Source: DATBGE01 sp036558125 (GTDB taxonomy: Bacteria; Gemmatimonadota; Gemmatimonadetes; Gemmatimonadales; GWC2-71-9). Taken from it: a stretch of 64,000 bases of DNA. The notes under the pieces are model-generated. The model made no database searches, was not told the DNA's origin, and saw only the letters and a list, made by a program, of their open reading frames with translations. Of the stretch, positions 1 through 8,826 are shown in pieces. The stretch spans positions 8,881-72,880 of the forward strand of contig DATBGE010000036.1 in assembly GCA_036558125.1 (NCBI GenBank). Direction: 5' to 3'. A program made the translations under genes and the position numbers. The first letter of the stretch is position 1. Every line of letters begins with the position of its first letter.

Positions 1-134
1 GTGTCGCTTCATATCCTGAGTTTGGAGAATCGCCGGAGGCCGTTATCATGAGCGCCGATGTGGCGCTCTACCAGGCGAAGCATCTGGGCCGTGACCGAGT
101 CGTCATGGCCAGCCTGAACAAGGTGGAGGACTAA
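1..134 (+). CDS. GGDEF diguanylate cyclase, C-terminal fragment
   Basis: The window opens inside this gene. The frame whose codons start at base 3 reads to the TAA at 132-134. The residues seen include PEFGESPEAVIMSADVALYQ followed by AKHLGRDRV. This matches the end of a GGDEF domain (an ADxALYxAKxxGRN-type helix). The family makes cyclic di-GMP from two GTP. The GG(D/E)EF signature itself lies outside the window, so activity cannot be judged. The last four bases overlap the end of the convergent SH3 gene. Confidence 0.8.
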   Translation, partial: VASYPEFGESPEAVIMSADVALYQAKHLGRDRVVMASLNKVED

Positions 135-913
135 CGCATCGCCTCCGGGCCGCGGCCCACGAGATTTCGCATTACCCATCCTGACCGGCCGTCCTCCGCG
201 GTCACTCGAATCCAGTTGTCGGTATAGGAATATCCGGTCACCGAAGTTCCCGCTTCCATCGTGAACAGGACTTTGAAACTGGTCCCCGGCCCCTCGCGGA
301 CATTGCTGCGATGCACGGCCTGCAGCCGAACCGGGGTGGTGAAGGTTGCTTCTCCGGGCCTGGCTCCGCTGCCGGTGCCGTTGAGTCTTCCTTTCGCGGC
401 GCCGGCGAGTCGTTTGGTCTGGGTCGCAAGGTAGAGCGAGCCGGCGTAGTTCTGCTTGTTGAATTCGGCGCTGCTCTGCTGCAGCAGTTTGGTCGCCTGT
501 GCGAGTTCGGACGTCGCGCGCTGACCACCGGCCGCTCTGAGCGACTGAACGGCGACCTCGGCTTCCGCGAGTCCCGATGCGGCTTCGGCCTTGGTGGCGA
601 GCGTCTGCAGCTTCGCCATCGCCCGAACGACTTCCTGCCGGGTCTCATCCAGCCGAGTCTGCAGCTCATCGATCTGCGCATCGCGCTCGAGTAGGGTCAG
701 CTCCAACCGCTGGGCCCGCTGCTCCAGCTCGACGTCGCGAATCCGGACCGTATCAGGAGGGACAACCACCGGTGGGGGAGCCGGAGCCGGGTTAACTGGC
801 GAACTGCTTTCTACCGGAGCTACCCCGACCTCTGGCTTCTTGCTGGCACAGCCGGCCACGGTAGCAAGACCCAGGGCGAGCAAACCGCGTAACCCGAAGA
901 GGGAGTAGGACAT
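131..913 (-). CDS. SH3-domain lipoprotein with coiled coil
   Basis: A 260-residue protein. The N-terminus is a lipoprotein signal (hydrophobic LLALGLATVAGC, lipobox Cys22), followed by a Pro/Val-rich linker. Residues about 58-125 are rich in Glu, Leu and Arg heptads and likely form a coiled coil. The last 60 residues form a bacterial SH3 domain (SNVREGPGTSFKVLF ... GWVMRNLV). Bacterial SH3 domains often bind peptidoglycan or wall peptides, so an envelope-anchored structural or sensory role is likely; the exact role is unknown. A good Shine-Dalgarno (GGAGG) precedes the ATG at 913. The gene is 97 bases downstream of csoR on the same strand and could be read through from the copper operon, but nothing in it suggests metal binding. 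Confidence 0.75.
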   Translation of the reverse strand: MSYSLFGLRGLLALGLATVAGCASKKPEVGVAPVESSSPVNPAPAPPPVVVPPDTVRIRDVELEQRAQRLELTLLERDAQIDELQTRLDETRQEVVRAMAKLQTLATKAEAASGLAEAEVAVQSLRAAGGQRATSELAQATKLLQQSSAEFNKQNYAGSLYLATQTKRLAGAAKGRLNGTGSGARPGEATFTTPVRLQAVHRSNVREGPGTSFKVLFTMEAGTSVTGYSYTDNWIRVTAEDGRSGWVMRNLVGRGPEAMR

Positions 914-1010
914 CGGTCCACCCTCCTTCGCTCGGGTGGGCGCTACTGGTTGAAGAGTTTTTGGGGAACCGGCCTTACCTGGCCTTGGGTCAGCAAGAGG
1001 GGTGCCGCAA

Positions 1011-1379
1011 CTACCTGTTGTGCTTATAGATGAGATCTACCAGCTCATCGTACATCGCCTCGGCTTCGTCGTCGCCGGACCGTATCGCGGAAGCGGCACA
1101 GTGCTTTAAATGATTTCTCATAAGTTCCCTTCCCACCGAACGTAGCGCTTCCTGCACCGAGGAGATCTGGGTCAGGATGTCGGCACAATAACGATCCTCC
1201 TCGACCATCTTCTGCAGGCCGCGGATCTGGCCTTCGATCCGCCGCAGGCGTTTCTGGTTCCGCCCCTTGATATCGGGATCGACTCCCCGTGCCTTGCGAT
1301 GGGCCGTTTCTTCACCGGGCAGAGGGCAGCTGCACATGACATTCCCGTCGTGGCGAGGATGATTGGGTGAGCGAGGCAT
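1011..1379 (-). CDS. csoR: CsoR family copper-sensing repressor
   Basis: All-helical metal-sensing repressor of the CsoR/RcnR family, about 122 residues. Counted from the ATG at 1379, the Cu(I) ligands are Cys65, His90 and Cys94. Their spacing (25 then 4) is the same as Cys36-His61-Cys65 in Mycobacterium tuberculosis CsoR, which favours copper over nickel or formaldehyde sensing. The family core (IKGRNQKRLRRIEGQIRGL) is intact. The N-terminal extension carries an additional Cys-Ser-Cys. The ATG overlaps the copA stop by one base (TGATG), so it is probably translationally coupled. The gene is last in the operon, giving negative autoregulation through the G-tract operator at 4181-4197. A TTG at 1382 is an alternative start. 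Confidence 0.93.
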   Translation of the reverse strand: MPRSPNHPRHDGNVMCSCPLPGEETAHRKARGVDPDIKGRNQKRLRRIEGQIRGLQKMVEEDRYCADILTQISSVQEALRSVGRELMRNHLKHCAASAIRSGDDEAEAMYDELVDLIYKHNR

Positions 1380-3730
1380 CAAGCCACCCGTGCCTGCCGC
1401 AAACGCAAGCTGTTGCTGACGACACTGACTGAGCTGAAGGCCATCGCCGCACTTGCGAGCACCGGGCTCAGGAGAATTCCCAGACCGGGATAGAGCGCGC
1501 CGGCGGCCACTGGAATACCGATCACGTTGTAGATAAAGGCCCAGAACAGGTTCTGCTTCATGGTGCGCACGGTGCGCCGGGAAAGCTCGATCGCCTGCAC
1601 TGCCCCTCGAAGATCGCCCCGCATCAGGACCACATCGCCGGCCTCGATGGCGACGTCGGTTCCGGTTCCGATGGCGATGCCGACGTCGGCTTGGGCCAGG
1701 GCCGGCGCGTCGTTGATCCCGTCTCCCACCATTGCGACCACCTTGCCGACCGCCTGAAGCCGCTTGATCTCCTCCACCTTTCCTTCCGGCAACACTCCGG
1801 CGACTACGCGCTCGATCCCCGCCTGCCTCGCTATCGAATGCGCGGTTCCCGGGTTATCGCCGGTGACCAGAATGACCTCGATTCCCATCCGCTCGAGCCT
1901 CGCTACCGCTTCGCGGGAGCCTTCTTTGATCGGGTCGGCAATCCCGATGAGCCCGAGGAGCTTTCCCCGGCCCGCGACGAACATGAGGGTCCTTCCCTCA
2001 CTCGCGAGCCGGGTCGCGGCGTCCTGCATCGCGGCGATCTCCACTCCGCGATCCTGAAGCAGCGCCTCGCTGCCAACGAGCACCGGAATACCATCCACGG
2101 TTCCCGAGGCGCCGCGCCCGGTGATGGAGGCGAACTCAGTCGGAGCACTCAGCGTCACCCTGCGTTCCTGCGCCGCCCGTACCACTGCGGCCGCGAGCGG
2201 GTGTTCGCTCATCGTTTCCAGCGAGGCCGCGAGCCGCAAGAGATCGCTGCCATCTCCAGGACCACCGCCGAGCACCAGAGTGTCGGTCACGCGGGGCCGG
2301 CCTTCGGTCACCGTTCCCGTCTTATCAAGCACCGCCACATCAACCATGCCGGCCCGCTGCAGCGTCTCTCCCCCCTTGATCAGGAGACCAAGCTGGGCCG
2401 CCCTGCCGGTCCCGACCATCACCGCTGTGGGGACCGCCAGACCCATCGCACAGGGGCAGGCAATGATGAGCACCGACACTGCAGCCGCGAACCCGCGAAC
2501 CGCGGGAGCCGTGTCGGCGGCGACGAACCAGACCACGAAAGTCGCAATCGCGAGCGAGACCACGATCGGTACGAAGATCCGGCTGATCCGATCGGCAAGA
2601 GCCTGGATCGGCGCGCGGGAGCCCTGAGCCTCGCGCATCAGCTTCACAATCTGGGAGAGGACACTGTCGGATCCGAGCGTCGTGGCCCGATAGCGGAATG
2701 CCCCGGTGCCATTGAGCGTCCCGCCGATCACCAGCGAGCCGGCTTTCTTCTCCACCGGGAAGGATTCCCCGGAGAGCATCGACTCGTCCACCGCGCTCTG
2801 ACCCGAAATGACCTCGCCATCTACCGGAATCCGCTCGCCGGGACGGACCAGGACGGTGTCGCCTCGAACCACTTGATCGATGGGGATCTCGCGCTGCAGC
2901 TCCCCCTCACGGGCGACACGCGCGGTCTTCGGTTGCAGGTCTACCAGTCCGCGTAGGGCCTGAGCCGTCTGACGCTTGGCGCGAGCCTCGAACGCGCTGC
3001 CGGTCAGAATCAGCGCGAGGATGATGACCACGGCCTCGAAATAGAGATCGGGGGAAAGGCCCCGGTCGAGAAAGAATCGCGGAGTGAGGACAGCCAGGCA
3101 GGAATAGACGAATGCCGACCCCGTGCCCAACGCGATGAGGGTATTCATGTCCGCGGTATGATGCCGGAATGCGGACCAGGCCCGGACGTAGAACTGCCGC
3201 CCGGCCCAGAGCATGACGCCGACCGTCAGGAACAACAGCGCGTACGCCAGAAAGGTCGGAGAGAGGTTGTAGAGCCAGGGGAACACGACCTGCAGCACGG
3301 GAGTCAGGGACTGCATGACCCAGCGCATGAAGGGATCTGCCACAACCGTCTCATGTCCCGCCGAGACCGGAGCCATCAGGGGCAACGACAAGATCATCGC
3401 GACACCTGCGGCAATCACGCTGATCACCGCCTTCCGGCGCAGATCCTGAAATTCCTCGTCGATGGCACGGTCACGCGCCGCCTGCTCTTCGAATGCCGTG
3501 TTCTCCGAACGAGGGACCTCCGATTCGTATCCGGTTGCTCTGATGGCTTGGACCAGACGCTCGGGCGAAGTCGCCGCCGGATCGAAGGTCACCGCGGCGG
3601 TATTCAGAATCAGGTTCACCGATGCATCTACCACCCCCGGTTGCTCAGCCAGCGATCGCTGCACCCGTGACTGACACGACGCGCAGTGCATCCCCGTCAC
3701 CCGAAGCTCGATCGTTTCGTTGGCTGACAT
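1379..3730 (-). CDS. copA: Cu(I)-exporting P1B-type ATPase
   Basis: A 783-residue heavy-metal ATPase that exports Cu(I) from the cytoplasm using ATP. There is one N-terminal HMA domain with GMHCASC (Cys16 and Cys19). The actuator loop reads LSGES, the transmembrane metal site is CPC at about residue 425 (typical of Cu+/Ag+ pumps), and the phosphorylation motif DKTGT is at about 468. SEHPLA, MVGDGINDAP and the remaining P-type signatures are all present. Length and domain order are normal for CopA. The start lies five bases after the cupredoxin stop, and the end overlaps csoR. The operon as a whole is a self-regulated copper efflux unit. Confidence 0.96.
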   Translation of the reverse strand: MSANETIELRVTGMHCASCQSRVQRSLAEQPGVVDASVNLILNTAAVTFDPAATSPERLVQAIRATGYESEVPRSENTAFEEQAARDRAIDEEFQDLRRKAVISVIAAGVAMILSLPLMAPVSAGHETVVADPFMRWVMQSLTPVLQVVFPWLYNLSPTFLAYALLFLTVGVMLWAGRQFYVRAWSAFRHHTADMNTLIALGTGSAFVYSCLAVLTPRFFLDRGLSPDLYFEAVVIILALILTGSAFEARAKRQTAQALRGLVDLQPKTARVAREGELQREIPIDQVVRGDTVLVRPGERIPVDGEVISGQSAVDESMLSGESFPVEKKAGSLVIGGTLNGTGAFRYRATTLGSDSVLSQIVKLMREAQGSRAPIQALADRISRIFVPIVVSLAIATFVVWFVAADTAPAVRGFAAAVSVLIIACPCAMGLAVPTAVMVGTGRAAQLGLLIKGGETLQRAGMVDVAVLDKTGTVTEGRPRVTDTLVLGGGPGDGSDLLRLAASLETMSEHPLAAAVVRAAQERRVTLSAPTEFASITGRGASGTVDGIPVLVGSEALLQDRGVEIAAMQDAATRLASEGRTLMFVAGRGKLLGLIGIADPIKEGSREAVARLERMGIEVILVTGDNPGTAHSIARQAGIERVVAGVLPEGKVEEIKRLQAVGKVVAMVGDGINDAPALAQADVGIAIGTGTDVAIEAGDVVLMRGDLRGAVQAIELSRRTVRTMKQNLFWAFIYNVIGIPVAAGALYPGLGILLSPVLASAAMAFSSVSVVSNSLRLRQARVA

Positions 3731-3734
3731 GGGC

Positions 3735-4142
3735 CTAGCGGGGTGAATCGCCGGGCGATGCGGAAGGCTCCGCGATAACGGCCCCGTGCAGCATGCTCAT
3801 GCCGCACATGAACTCGTACGTCCCCGGTTTGGGTGGAGTGATGTCAATCGGAGTCGTCTTGCCGGTGGGGAGAAATCGCCGGATGCCGAAATCGGGGAAC
3901 ACAACTTCTTCGGAACAGGGAGATGTGTCGCGCCGGTCGAAGAGGAGCCGTACCGGCTGTCCTGCGGGGACTCGGATCGACGCCGGTTCATAGCCTCCAT
4001 CCACGGTAATCCTCACCTCCCGGCCTCCTCCGGACGCCTCGGAAACCGTGACCCGGCTCCGCCCCGCAACCAGGAAATACCAGTTTACCCACGCAATAGC
4101 GGCCAACCCGCCCGCCACGACCAGCCAGTCATTGCCTGACAT
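3735..4142 (-). CDS. Membrane-anchored cupredoxin-like protein
   Basis: A 135-residue protein with one N-terminal membrane helix (about 5-26) and a cupredoxin-like domain (about 42-125). The C-terminal loop FMCGMSMLHG supplies Cys113, Met115, Met117 and His119 as candidate copper ligands, with an extra Cys76. It probably faces the periplasm and binds or hands over copper in support of CopA. It is the first gene of the copper operon, with an AGGATAGG ribosome-binding site just upstream of the ATG at 4142. Naming it a copper chaperone is inference from the ligand loop and the operon. Confidence 0.85.
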   Translation of the reverse strand: MSGNDWLVVAGGLAAIAWVNWYFLVAGRSRVTVSEASGGGREVRITVDGGYEPASIRVPAGQPVRLLFDRRDTSPCSEEVVFPDFGIRRFLPTGKTTPIDITPPKPGTYEFMCGMSMLHGAVIAEPSASPGDSPR

Positions 4143-4173
4143 ATACCTATCCTGAAAAGCCGTACCCGATTGG

Positions 4174-4202
4174 AGTCTATATACCCCCTCCCCCTATGTC
4201 AA
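4174..4202 (-). promoter_or_regulatory. Copper operon promoter with CsoR-type G-tract operator
   Basis: On the minus strand, a perfect -35 TTGACA (4197-4202) is followed by a 17-base spacer and -10 TAGACT (4174-4179). The spacer is filled by a 17-base element (4181-4197): ATA, five G, A, five G, TAT on the coding strand. CsoR-family operators typically have a G/C tract flanked by AT-rich half sites. This is therefore the likely site at which apo-CsoR blocks RNA polymerase. The element is seen directly; its function is inferred. Confidence 0.65.
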
Positions 4203-4296
4203 TTCGGCGAAAAACCTCCCAGACCCGATCGCCGCTAGGCCTCCGAAGAACTCGAGCGGTTCCTGGTCATTCACCCTGTTCGGTCTTGTCGCGAGC

Positions 4297-5250
4297 CTAA
4301 TTGCTGGACATCCCGCGAACCATGAACAAGACACCGCCTACTAAGCCAGTAACCAAATTGGCGGCAAAGTAGAGCAGACTGAAGGTGACGATCTCCGCCG
4401 GCGGGATGCCCGAGCCGCTCAGCAGAAGGAGCCAGGCGCCTTCCCGAACGCCGAGCCCGTTGAGTGTCACGGGAAGCATCGCGAAGGCGGTCACGACGGG
4501 AACCGCGAAGAACAAAGTGAGCGGCGCTATCGGGAGGTGCATCGCCCGAGCCAGCACCAGCCAGAGCAGGATGTACAATCCCTGCACCACGAATCCGAGC
4601 CCGAGTGCGGCCATCAATGAGCCCGGAGTGCGGGCAAGCTCGCGTACCAGGTGAACCGCATCGTTCAAACCCCGGCGCACTTGCGGTGACCGGCGACCGA
4701 ACCAGATCGCGGCCAGTACCGCTACGACCAGTACGACACCGAGAACGACCAGACCCCTACCCGGCAATTTGAGCCGAGCCGCTTCGAGCAGCTGTTGCGA
4801 AAAACCTGGGGCCAGGGCAGCAGCAAGTAACGCGTAACAGACCATCGCGAATACGCCCATCGCTCGATCGAGAAGCACGCTCGCGACGACGCCTCCCGGC
4901 CGCGAGGTCTCCCGCGCCGCTGCCAGTGCTCGTACCGCATCTCCTCCAACGGCCGTCGGTAGAAAGAGCGAGAAGAAGCCACCGATCACATAGAGCCGAG
5001 CGAGATATCCCCAGGGCGGGCTCCCCGGGCCCATGATCACCTTCCAGCGCAGGGCCGCAATCGACTGGCCGGTGAGCAGCAACAGGGCGGCGCCGAGGAC
5101 GCCGGCGAGAGTGCCGGGACCCAGTCCGCGCCCGATCGTCGGGAGTCCCATTCGGCTCAGGATGAGCGCGAGTAGACCGACCCCGACAACCAGTCGCAGG
5201 GCAAAACGTGCTCCGGGAGTGAGTCGCGATCCGACTGCGGATCCACTCAT
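4297..5250 (-). CDS. Flippase-like membrane protein (LPG synthase TM / UPF0104 family)
   Basis: A 317-residue polytopic protein with about eight hydrophobic segments. It carries the family signatures FLPTAVGGDAVRA and LPVTLNGLGVREGA of the lysylphosphatidylglycerol-synthase transmembrane family. Members occur beside glycosyltransferases and are thought to move or handle lipid-linked intermediates. No soluble aminoacyl-transferase domain is attached, so it is not a full MprF. Its ATG overlaps the stop of the preceding GT2 gene by four bases (5247-5250). It is the last gene of a four-gene glycosylation operon. Substrate unknown. Confidence 0.85.
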   Translation of the reverse strand: MSGSAVGSRLTPGARFALRLVVGVGLLALILSRMGLPTIGRGLGPGTLAGVLGAALLLLTGQSIAALRWKVIMGPGSPPWGYLARLYVIGGFFSLFLPTAVGGDAVRALAAARETSRPGGVVASVLLDRAMGVFAMVCYALLAAALAPGFSQQLLEAARLKLPGRGLVVLGVVLVVAVLAAIWFGRRSPQVRRGLNDAVHLVRELARTPGSLMAALGLGFVVQGLYILLWLVLARAMHLPIAPLTLFFAVPVVTAFAMLPVTLNGLGVREGAWLLLLSGSGIPPAEIVTFSLLYFAANLVTGLVGGVLFMVRGMSSN

Positions 5251-6206
5251 CCGGGGAGATCGTTGCTGTCGGCCGAATCCAGTCGAGCCAGGCGGTAGGG
5301 ACGCCGGGTTGGGGCGCTCAGGTGCACGATGATCTCAGCGACCAGTCCGAGAGCGATGGACTGAATCCCGAGCGCGAGGAAGAGCGTGCCGAGCAGCAGC
5401 GCAGGCCGGTTGGCGATGCCCACGCCCCCGATGCGTTGCACCAGCAGAACCGCCAGCAGGATTGCCCCCACCCCGCCCAGCACCAGCCCGATCAACCCGA
5501 AGAAGCGAAGGGGACGCTCGGTAAACCGGGCGAGGAAATAACTCCCGAGCAGATCCACCGCCGCGCGCAGGTAGGCGGCTGGACCATAGAAGCGAAGGCC
5601 CACATCCTCCGGATGCTGCTGGGCCGGCAGCTCCACGACCTCGAAGCCTTCGCGCTGCATCAAGGTCGGGAGGAATCTGAAGAAGTCGCCGTAGATCGGC
5701 GTCTCGAGCAGTGCCTCGCGCCGCAGCGCGGCGACCCCGCAGCCGAGATCGTGAAACCGGTTTCTGGTCACTGGTCGGGCGAGCGAGTGAAAGAGCCAGC
5801 GCCGGGCCCGGTTGGGAAGCGGCTCCTTCCGTCCCACCCGTGCCGCGAAGGCGGCATCGGCGCCTCGATGCACTCTCTCAACCAGACCGGGGAGGTACTG
5901 CGCTTCGATGCGCCGGTAGGCGGGAAGCACCAGCAGGAGGTCGTTCTTGGCTTCACTCGCTCCAACTCGGGTCAGCATCGCGGGACCGGTCGGCTGAGCG
6001 AGGCGAAGCACCCGTACCGGTTCGCCGCCTTTCCGCAGCACTTCCGCCTCGTCGGCCTGCGTCGCGTGCGACGGGTCCGCGACGAAGAGGAACTCGGGAT
6101 CGAGTCCCGCCGCGCGGAGCGGCTCCAGATATTCCCGGTAGAGAGGGCCGAGAGGATCACACCGCTCATGCAGCGGGATGATGACCGAAACGCCGGACGG
6201 CTTCAT
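5247..6206 (-). CDS. GT2-like membrane protein with degenerate active site
   Basis: A 319-residue protein with a GT-A type domain (about 1-230) and two C-terminal membrane helices, the same layout as its upstream neighbour. The start is taken at the ATG at 6206, which overlaps the neighbour's stop (ATGA); the frame stays open upstream but that part is out-of-frame with the real neighbour. The usual GT2 acidic motifs are missing. Where the neighbour has DDGSRDGT this one has VADPSHATQ, and where the neighbour has MDGDLQNDP this one has LPAYRRIE. It therefore probably cannot bind the nucleotide-sugar metal ion. It may be a non-catalytic partner or have a changed substrate. Confidence 0.85.
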   Translation of the reverse strand: MKPSGVSVIIPLHERCDPLGPLYREYLEPLRAAGLDPEFLFVADPSHATQADEAEVLRKGGEPVRVLRLAQPTGPAMLTRVGASEAKNDLLLVLPAYRRIEAQYLPGLVERVHRGADAAFAARVGRKEPLPNRARRWLFHSLARPVTRNRFHDLGCGVAALRREALLETPIYGDFFRFLPTLMQREGFEVVELPAQQHPEDVGLRFYGPAAYLRAAVDLLGSYFLARFTERPLRFFGLIGLVLGGVGAILLAVLLVQRIGGVGIANRPALLLGTLFLALGIQSIALGLVAEIIVHLSAPTRRPYRLARLDSADSNDLPG

Positions 6207-7174
6207 GCCGCTTCTCTGGCCAGGGGGATCTCCCCCGCCACTCGACGCCCGTAGCGGCGGACTGCGCCTTCCGCCATCAACCCCAGGATCAGCAGGTAGA
6301 CGGCGAGCCCGAACCAGACGATCGCCACGCTGGGGAACACCAGTGCTTCGGCCTTGACTGGACGGAAGGCGTTGAGAGCGACGACCTCCGCCACGACAGC
6401 CCCGAGGCTGAAGAACAGAGCGACGAGCGCCGCGCCGGCGAAGAGGTGAAGCGGCCGGCCTCTGAAGGACCGAATCATCACGATGACCAGCAGGTCCGCC
6501 AGGACCTTCGCGATGCGGGAGAGCCCGTACTTGCTCTGGCCGAAGCGACGGGCGTGGTGCCGAACCGGCATCTCGGTAATCCTGGCCCCCGCGGTGGCCG
6601 CGGCGACCGCCGGAATGAAGCGATGAAGATCGGAATAGAGATGAAGCCGTTCCACGACCGGCCGGCGAAAGGCCTTGAGCGAACATCCGTTGTCCCGGAT
6701 GGGCACTCCGGTGGCTTTGCGAATCAGCCAGTTGGCGATCATGGAGGGGAAGCGCCGGGTGAGCCAGACGTCCTGCCGGCGCTCGCGATAGCCGGCGACG
6801 AGGTCGTACCCTTCCTCGAGACGGGCCACCAGCCGCGGGATGTCGGCCGGGTCATTCTGCAGGTCGCCGTCCATCGTTACGACGACGTCCCCGCGAGCGC
6901 TCGCGAAGCCCGCCTGCATCGCCGGAGTCTGGCCGTAGTTCCGGGCCAGGCGCACCAGGCGAACCCGTGGGTCCTGCGCCTCGGCAGAGCGCGCCCGTGC
7001 GACCGTGCCGTCGCGGCTTCCGTCATCGACCAGGACCAGCTCCCAGTCGCTCGAAGGCCCAAGTGCCTCCTGCACCGCCTCGACCAGGCGGACCACTGAG
7101 TCTTCTTCGTTGTACAGGGGCACCACCACCGAGAGATGGGGCCGGAACACGCCGTCGTTACTGGACGACTTCAT
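6203..7174 (-). CDS. Membrane-bound GT2 glycosyltransferase (polyprenyl-phosphate sugar transferase type)
   Basis: About 323 residues. The GT-A fold is catalytically complete: VVVPLYNEE, LVDDGSRDGT, and a metal-binding DGD in VVTMDGDLQNDP. The acceptor-region motif NGCSLKAFRR is present, and two membrane helices close the protein. This is the layout of dolichyl/undecaprenyl-phosphate mannosyl- or glucosyltransferases (DPM1, GtrB, ArnC), which charge a polyprenyl phosphate with a sugar. The ATG at 7174 overlaps the end of the upstream GT-C gene by 17 bases; a start 24 bases earlier is possible. It would logically supply the lipid-linked sugar used by the upstream GT-C enzyme. Confidence 0.9.
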   Translation of the reverse strand: MKSSSNDGVFRPHLSVVVPLYNEEDSVVRLVEAVQEALGPSSDWELVLVDDGSRDGTVARARSAEAQDPRVRLVRLARNYGQTPAMQAGFASARGDVVVTMDGDLQNDPADIPRLVARLEEGYDLVAGYRERRQDVWLTRRFPSMIANWLIRKATGVPIRDNGCSLKAFRRPVVERLHLYSDLHRFIPAVAAATAGARITEMPVRHHARRFGQSKYGLSRIAKVLADLLVIVMIRSFRGRPLHLFAGAALVALFFSLGAVVAEVVALNAFRPVKAEALVFPSVAIVWFGLAVYLLILGLMAEGAVRRYGRRVAGEIPLAREAA

Positions 7175-8732
7175 GAATCCGCACCTCGTAACCGCCATCC
7201 TCGAACTTCTTCACCAGCGGGAACCGGTCGAACAGCGCCTGATACTCGGCGACTTCCTGGGGATAACGCTTCGGGTCCCGGAAATAGCGGGAATACATGC
7301 CCTGGCTGAAGACCAGGTATTGGTAGCCCTTGACCGAATACCACTGGGGCGGATGCTCGGTCATCCGGAGCGTGGTGTCGACCTGGAATTCGTCGGGGCG
7401 CACAAAGGGCGAGTAAGACTCGATCATCACCCGACTGCCCTTGGGAATGTTGTCCTCAATCCACACCCGCGCCGTTTCCCTGCTGTCCACCCGGCCCAGT
7501 CTCAGGTCGAATTCGATCGCCTCCTTGAGTGGCACAGCGAGCGAAACCAGGGTGAGCAGGGCCAACCCTGTCCCCGCCCACGCGCGGCGAGCGGACCGGT
7601 CGGCATGGCGGACCCGGTCCGCCATCTCTACGATCAACCACGCGCCGAGCAGGAAGAGGAAGGCAGTTATCGGGAGGAAGGTGCGGCTGTTGCGGACCTG
7701 GAAGCAGGAAATGAACACATAGTACGCCACGACGAAGACGCCAATGAGAACGATCCGGTCGAGCTTGCGGAGGAGGGCCCAGATCAGCGCCAGCACGCCG
7801 AGGAGCATGAGCGGCCCCTCATATCGCGCGGCGTACTCCAGGTACCAGAGCGGTGCCATCCCTTCCAGCCCCTCGTGGCCGCTGGCATAATGATACGCCT
7901 CGGAGCCCGCCCCCAGCAGGAAATTCACCGGATCGAGAATGGCGAATGGGGTGAAGAGGAAAAACCCGACGGGCATCGCCAGGAAGCACTGGGTGAGGAA
8001 GCCGAGCGGCTTGAGGCGACGCCCGGAGCTGAGCCAGTGCGCGGCGACGGGCATGATCGCCACGACGGCACCGGGATATTTGCAGCTCACCGCGACACCG
8101 GTCAGGAAGCCGGCCAGGAGGTAATCACGCCGGCGGCCCAGGTCGTAGATCCCGAGACAATACCAACCGACGCCCAACAGCGCGGTCCCCAGGAACGCGT
8201 TCGTTTCGATGTAGTGGCTTTGGGTGACGTTGACCGGAGAGACAGCCATGGCGAGTGCGGCGAGCAGAGCGGGCTCGGAGCGGCCGAAGAGTCTCTTGCC
8301 CAGAAGCCAAGTGAGCATCACTCCGAGCACGCCTACTACCACGGTGAGCGAGCGCCCCATGACCACCGCACCAGGTGCGCCGATGTACCCCACACCCATC
8401 GTCAGCCGCTGCGGCGCGGGGATATCCGTTGGCGATGAGTATACGCCCCGACTCTTTTCAACCGCGTAGTATGGGATGTACAGCAGCGCGTTGGCGTAGA
8501 TGAGGAGCGTCGGCTTCCTGAAATAGTGCGGATTCAGGTCCCCGGTCTTCAGGATGTTCTGGGCGATTTCGATCTTGTTGGGCTCGTCCGGGTGATAGAG
8601 ATAGGGAAGCCCGAAGTCGAGAGCCCAGACTCGAAGGGTCAGCGCAATAACCAGGATGCCCGCGAGCAGACTCAGCTCGGCCCGACCCGCGGGCCACACC
8701 TCCGGCCGGGACACTCTCAGTGAAGCAGTCAT
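7158..8732 (-). CDS. GT-C glycosyltransferase (ArnT/PMT-like, GT39/GT83 type)
   Basis: A 524-residue polytopic protein with about ten to twelve hydrophobic stretches. Near the N-terminus lies YLYHPDEPNKIEIAQ. The acidic HPDEP loop after the first helix is typical of PMT/ArnT-like enzymes, which transfer a sugar from a polyprenyl-phosphate donor at the outer face of the inner membrane. The C-terminal part is a periplasmic-type domain. It is the first gene of the glycosylation operon and runs into the GT2 gene with overlap. Acceptor (lipid, protein or glycan) is unknown. It is divergent from fdhD, with 94 bases between start codons. Confidence 0.85.
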   Translation of the reverse strand: MTASLRVSRPEVWPAGRAELSLLAGILVIALTLRVWALDFGLPYLYHPDEPNKIEIAQNILKTGDLNPHYFRKPTLLIYANALLYIPYYAVEKSRGVYSSPTDIPAPQRLTMGVGYIGAPGAVVMGRSLTVVVGVLGVMLTWLLGKRLFGRSEPALLAALAMAVSPVNVTQSHYIETNAFLGTALLGVGWYCLGIYDLGRRRDYLLAGFLTGVAVSCKYPGAVVAIMPVAAHWLSSGRRLKPLGFLTQCFLAMPVGFFLFTPFAILDPVNFLLGAGSEAYHYASGHEGLEGMAPLWYLEYAARYEGPLMLLGVLALIWALLRKLDRIVLIGVFVVAYYVFISCFQVRNSRTFLPITAFLFLLGAWLIVEMADRVRHADRSARRAWAGTGLALLTLVSLAVPLKEAIEFDLRLGRVDSRETARVWIEDNIPKGSRVMIESYSPFVRPDEFQVDTTLRMTEHPPQWYSVKGYQYLVFSQGMYSRYFRDPKRYPQEVAEYQALFDRFPLVKKFEDGGYEVRIHEVVQ

Positions 8733-8826
8733 GAACGCCGCATTAGGGGTTTAAGACGGTTAGAATGTAAACTGTATGCTGTGAAGTTGAGCGCCGGACA
8801 GCAACCCGCCGGCGATGAGGAACTCC

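Noticed and set aside
6207..6686. Upstream extension of the second GT2 gene
   Set aside because: That stretch is the first GT2 gene read in another frame. The ATGA overlap at 6206 gives the natural start.
8733..8826. TAGAAT at 8761-8766 as the fdhD -10
   Set aside because: Good match to a -10, but no acceptable -35 at 16-18 bases, so not listed.
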